From: Archilochus colubris
Lineage: Eukaryota; Chordata; Aves; Apodiformes; Trochilidae
Direction: 5' to 3'
DNA: 64,000 bases
Assembly (NCBI GenBank): GCA_023079485.1
Contig: CM041084.1
Location: 102,776,467 to 102,840,466 of the forward strand
Numbering within the stretch: the first letter of the stretch is position 1; each line of letters opens with the position of its first letter. The notes beneath the pieces are model-generated. The model was not told the origin of the DNA. It ran no database searches and saw only the letters and a list, made by a program, of their open reading frames with translations. Shown piece after piece: positions 61,518 to 64,000 of this stretch. Made by a program: the position numbers and the translations under genes.

Positions 61518-62480
61518 GAATCATGGAATGGTTTGGGTTGAAAGGAAACTTAGAGATCACCTGGTTCCAACCCCCATGCTGTGGGCAGGGACACCTTCCA
61601 CCAGAGCAGGATGCTCAAAGTTCCATGCAACCTGTCTTCAAAAACTCTCAGGGAAGGCGCAGCCACAACTTCTCTGGGCCACCTATTCTGGTGTCTCACC
61701 ATCCTCATAGTGAGGACTTTCTTCCTAATGTCTAATCTAAATCTACCCTCTCCCCTAAATCTACCCATTACCCCTTGTTCTGTCATGATGTGCCCTAATG
61801 CTGGCTCATGTTGAGCTTCTCACCAACCAGCACACCCAAGTTCCTCTCATCAGGGCAGCTCTCAATCCATTTTCTTCCAAACATGTGCTTGGGATTGCTC
61901 CAACCCAAATGCAAAACTTTGCACTTGACCTTATCAAACTGTATGAGTTTGGCACAGAACCACTTGTCAAAGCCTGTCAAAGTCCCTCTGGATGGCATCC
62001 CTTCCCTCCAATGTGTCAATCACACCACACACCCTGGTGTCATCACCATACCAACCACTTCCACATTCTCTGTGTGCCTTAGCAGAGCCTGCAGGAGCAT
62101 CTTCTCCATCATCGTGCAGGGCACAGAGGTGAGACTGACTGGCCTGTGGTTCCACACTTCTTTCTCTTTTGCCCTTTTGAAAATGGGGGTAATTTTTCCC
62201 TATTCCAGTCAGTGGGAGCCTCACCAGACTAACATGATTTTTCAAGTATGATGGAAAGTGCTTTTGCAGCATCATCTATCAATTCCTGCAGGAGCCATAG
62301 ATAAGGCTCATAAGATCCCATAGACTTGTGCAATTTCAGGTTCTTTAGATGGTCTTAAACTGCTTGTCTCAAACTGCTCATCTCAAACTACTTGACGGTG
62401 AAGACTGAGGAAAAAAAGCCATTGAGTCCCAGAGCCTTCCCCATAACCCCATGGCCAGATAATATTAAATGAGCATTTGT
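61518..62480 (-). mobile_element. CR1 LINE, internally deleted, minus strand
   Basis: The tip (AATCATGGAATGGTTTGGGTTG) and terminal ORF2 coding lie at 61518-61790. At about 61790 the sequence jumps to a more upstream ORF2 segment. That segment encodes, on the minus strand, IDTLEGRDAIQRDFDR, DKVKCKVLHLGWSNPKH and ESCPDERNLGVLVGEKLNMS, the end of the reverse-transcriptase region. In a complete CR1 the segment from the residues after LNMS to the TRGNG motif lies between them; it is missing. Still further upstream ORF2-related sequence extends to about 62480. Frameshifts are present. Dead copy. Confidence 0.85.
62352..62394 (+). repeat. 14-bp tandem repeat within old CR1 sequence
   Basis: Three imperfect units of the type CAAACTGCTCATCT. 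Confidence 0.6.
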
Positions 62481-63783
62481 CATAAATAGCCCAGGTACAG
62501 CTGATCTTCTGCTAGGACAGAGGTCTGAAGGAGCTGATTTCTTGTGCTCTGGTGATTTCTATGGTTCAGTGGTCTTCTGTCACAGTCATCACAGCACTAA
62601 GCTTTGGGATTTTTTTAACACCTTTATGAAATATGATTTTAAAAATAACTTGCTGTTGCATGGAATCACAAGGAAGCTGGAATATTTCCTGTGTCTCATC
62701 CTTCTAGAGATTCAGACTCAGCTTCTTGGATATGTAAATTGCCCTTGCTTCACATACAACTGAAAAGAAAAATCAAGCTATATTCTAAAAGGAATCGCAG
62801 ATTTTTTCACTGTAAGGCATTTATCCTTCTTTCTATGAGGCTTGGGTCATATTTTTCTGTCTCTTTTTCTCTTACATTCTGAACCCCAGATCTGTGGAAC
62901 AGGCCATACAATTTTCCCCATAGGTTTTTCTTCTCTCTCATCATTTAAAATCTTTTCAGTAATATGAATTATTTATTAATTATTCATAGAAGGAAAAGCC
63001 ATTTACATGGCATTCGTAATCCTGACCAGCATAAAGCAGAAAAACTATACTGTTTAAATGGTTATTTATTCAGATAACTAATTTATACTGCCTATCTTCA
63101 GTCAGGTATTTAACTAAAACCAAGCTATAAGAATCACTCTTTAACCACTGGTGAAGTAATTCCCTTCTAATTATGCATCAGTTGAATGTGCCAGTGGTTT
63201 TAAAAGCCTGCAAGCACTTCTGCCTCACTTGTGTGTTCTGTGCTCCAGCTGGACAGAGGCCAGCTATAAATCTTTTGGCTCACATATGAAAGAGACCACT
63301 TCCAGTCTCCCTTTCTGTAAGGCCATTATCTGTGATTTATGAGTACTTGGGCAATTACCAGCATTCCACAAAACTACAAGTAAGCCTCAAAAACTGAGGA
63401 AATCAGTGTAACAATGAAGAACAATCCTGAAATTGAAAAATTAATGATTTCCTGCTTTCTGCTGATTAGGCTGCTGGTTGAAGAGTGTCAGTCTTCTCTT
63501 AAAAAATAAACAAGGCTACTGTGTGTAATTTGCACAGTGCAGTTGTTTCAGTCTGTACAATTGCTGAAAATGTTGCTTAAGTTAATGAACAAAGTAAAAT
63601 AAACATCAAACATCAAAAATCAAGGTAGTTCATTAACTGCAGATGAGGAGAAGAATAGACTGAACAATCAAAGTATGTTATTCACAGTGAGTTCCAATGC
63701 CTGTATCAAGTAGAGTTAAAGCATCGAGATTTTGGTACCAAAACCAAAATGGGTCTTTTTAATGCAGTAGCATCATTTCAGGT
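62481..63783. other. Unique non-coding sequence
   Basis: AT-rich, no gene or repeat recognised. Confidence 0.5.
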
Positions 63784-64000
63784 TGTCACGGTTTAACACT
63801 GGCCCGGCAATTAAACCGAATAACAGACGCTCTCTATTAATCTCTCTCTCCCCTCGATGAAGAAAGGAGAGAGAATAAGGGAGAGAGACTTATGAGTTGG
63901 AAACTAAACTACACAACTTTAATGAAACAGTAATGGTAAATAGGAAAAATTACTAAATATATACAAATATACAGGAAAATGGAAACCACATTCCTCCCCC
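63784..64000 (-). mobile_element. ERVL-type LTR, minus strand, cut by window end
   Basis: The 3' end of an LTR on the minus strand (…AAACCGTGACA at 63784). 217 bp are visible, the same family as 26541-27328, with AACACTGGCCCGGCAATTAAA, TCTATTAATCTCTCTCTCC and GGTTGGAAACTAAACTACACA. It keeps CpGs (CGGTTT, CCGGCA, ACCGAA, GACGCT) that are mutated in the 26.5 kb copy, so it looks younger. The rest lies outside the window; whether it is a solo LTR or a provirus cannot be told. Confidence 0.85.

Noticed and set aside
1..64000. tRNA, rRNA, snRNA genes or CRISPR arrays
   Set aside because: Looked for cloverleaf-like blocks, U6/U1-like starts and regularly spaced repeats by eye; none seen.

Overview
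This window is vertebrate, almost certainly bird, nuclear DNA, and it is essentially non-coding. The bird assignment rests on the repeats. There are about ten CR1 LINE copies with the typical avian 3' end (a run of ATTCTATG-type 8-mers next to GGTCCCTTCCAACCC). There are also endogenous-retrovirus LTRs that I recognise from bird genomes: ERVL-type LTRs starting TGTCCTGGTTTGGGCC or TGTATTGGGTTTGC, and a short ERVK-like LTR that makes 6-bp target duplications. A songbird is plausible but is inference. The background is AT-rich, with long tracts of unique sequence. No complete protein-coding gene, rRNA, tRNA or CRISPR array is visible. Nearly all long reading frames lie inside repeats or low-complexity tracts.

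Layout. 1-10.7 kb: mostly unique sequence, holding two short stretches that read like isolated exons (3584-3748 plus strand, 8531-8719 minus strand), neither assignable to a gene. 10.7-13.4 kb: a cluster of three CR1 copies of different ages and orientations. 13.4-19.1 kb: unique AT-rich sequence with small AT-rich tandem repeats. 19.1 kb: a 323-bp solo LTR with a perfect 6-bp target duplication. 24.6-27.3 kb: an ERVL-type LTR plus a 125-bp leader (plus strand), then a second LTR family (minus strand). 33.2-33.7 kb: a palindromic LTR insertion. 35.7 and 38.2 kb: CR1 copies. 41.1-42.0 kb: a full-length ERVL-type LTR. 45.5 kb: CR1. 48.8-50.0 kb: an LTR-leader-LTR remnant opposite in orientation to the 24.6 kb element. 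51.5-51.9 kb: a roughly 360-bp AAGGG pentanucleotide array. 59.9-62.5 kb: two minus-strand CR1 copies, one internally deleted. 63.8 kb to the end: an LTR cut by the window edge.

The strongest unusual observation is at 33214-33702. Two 174-bp arms of the same ERVK-like LTR, differing at 4 positions, stand as an inverted repeat around a 141-bp spacer. The whole block is flanked by one 6-bp target duplication (ACTTTC). Both outer ends are the U3 end, so it appears to have integrated as a single palindromic molecule. The ordinary form of the same LTR sits at 19117-19439 for comparison. I see no operon-like or defence-like system. The likely setting is an intron or gene desert shaped by retroelements.
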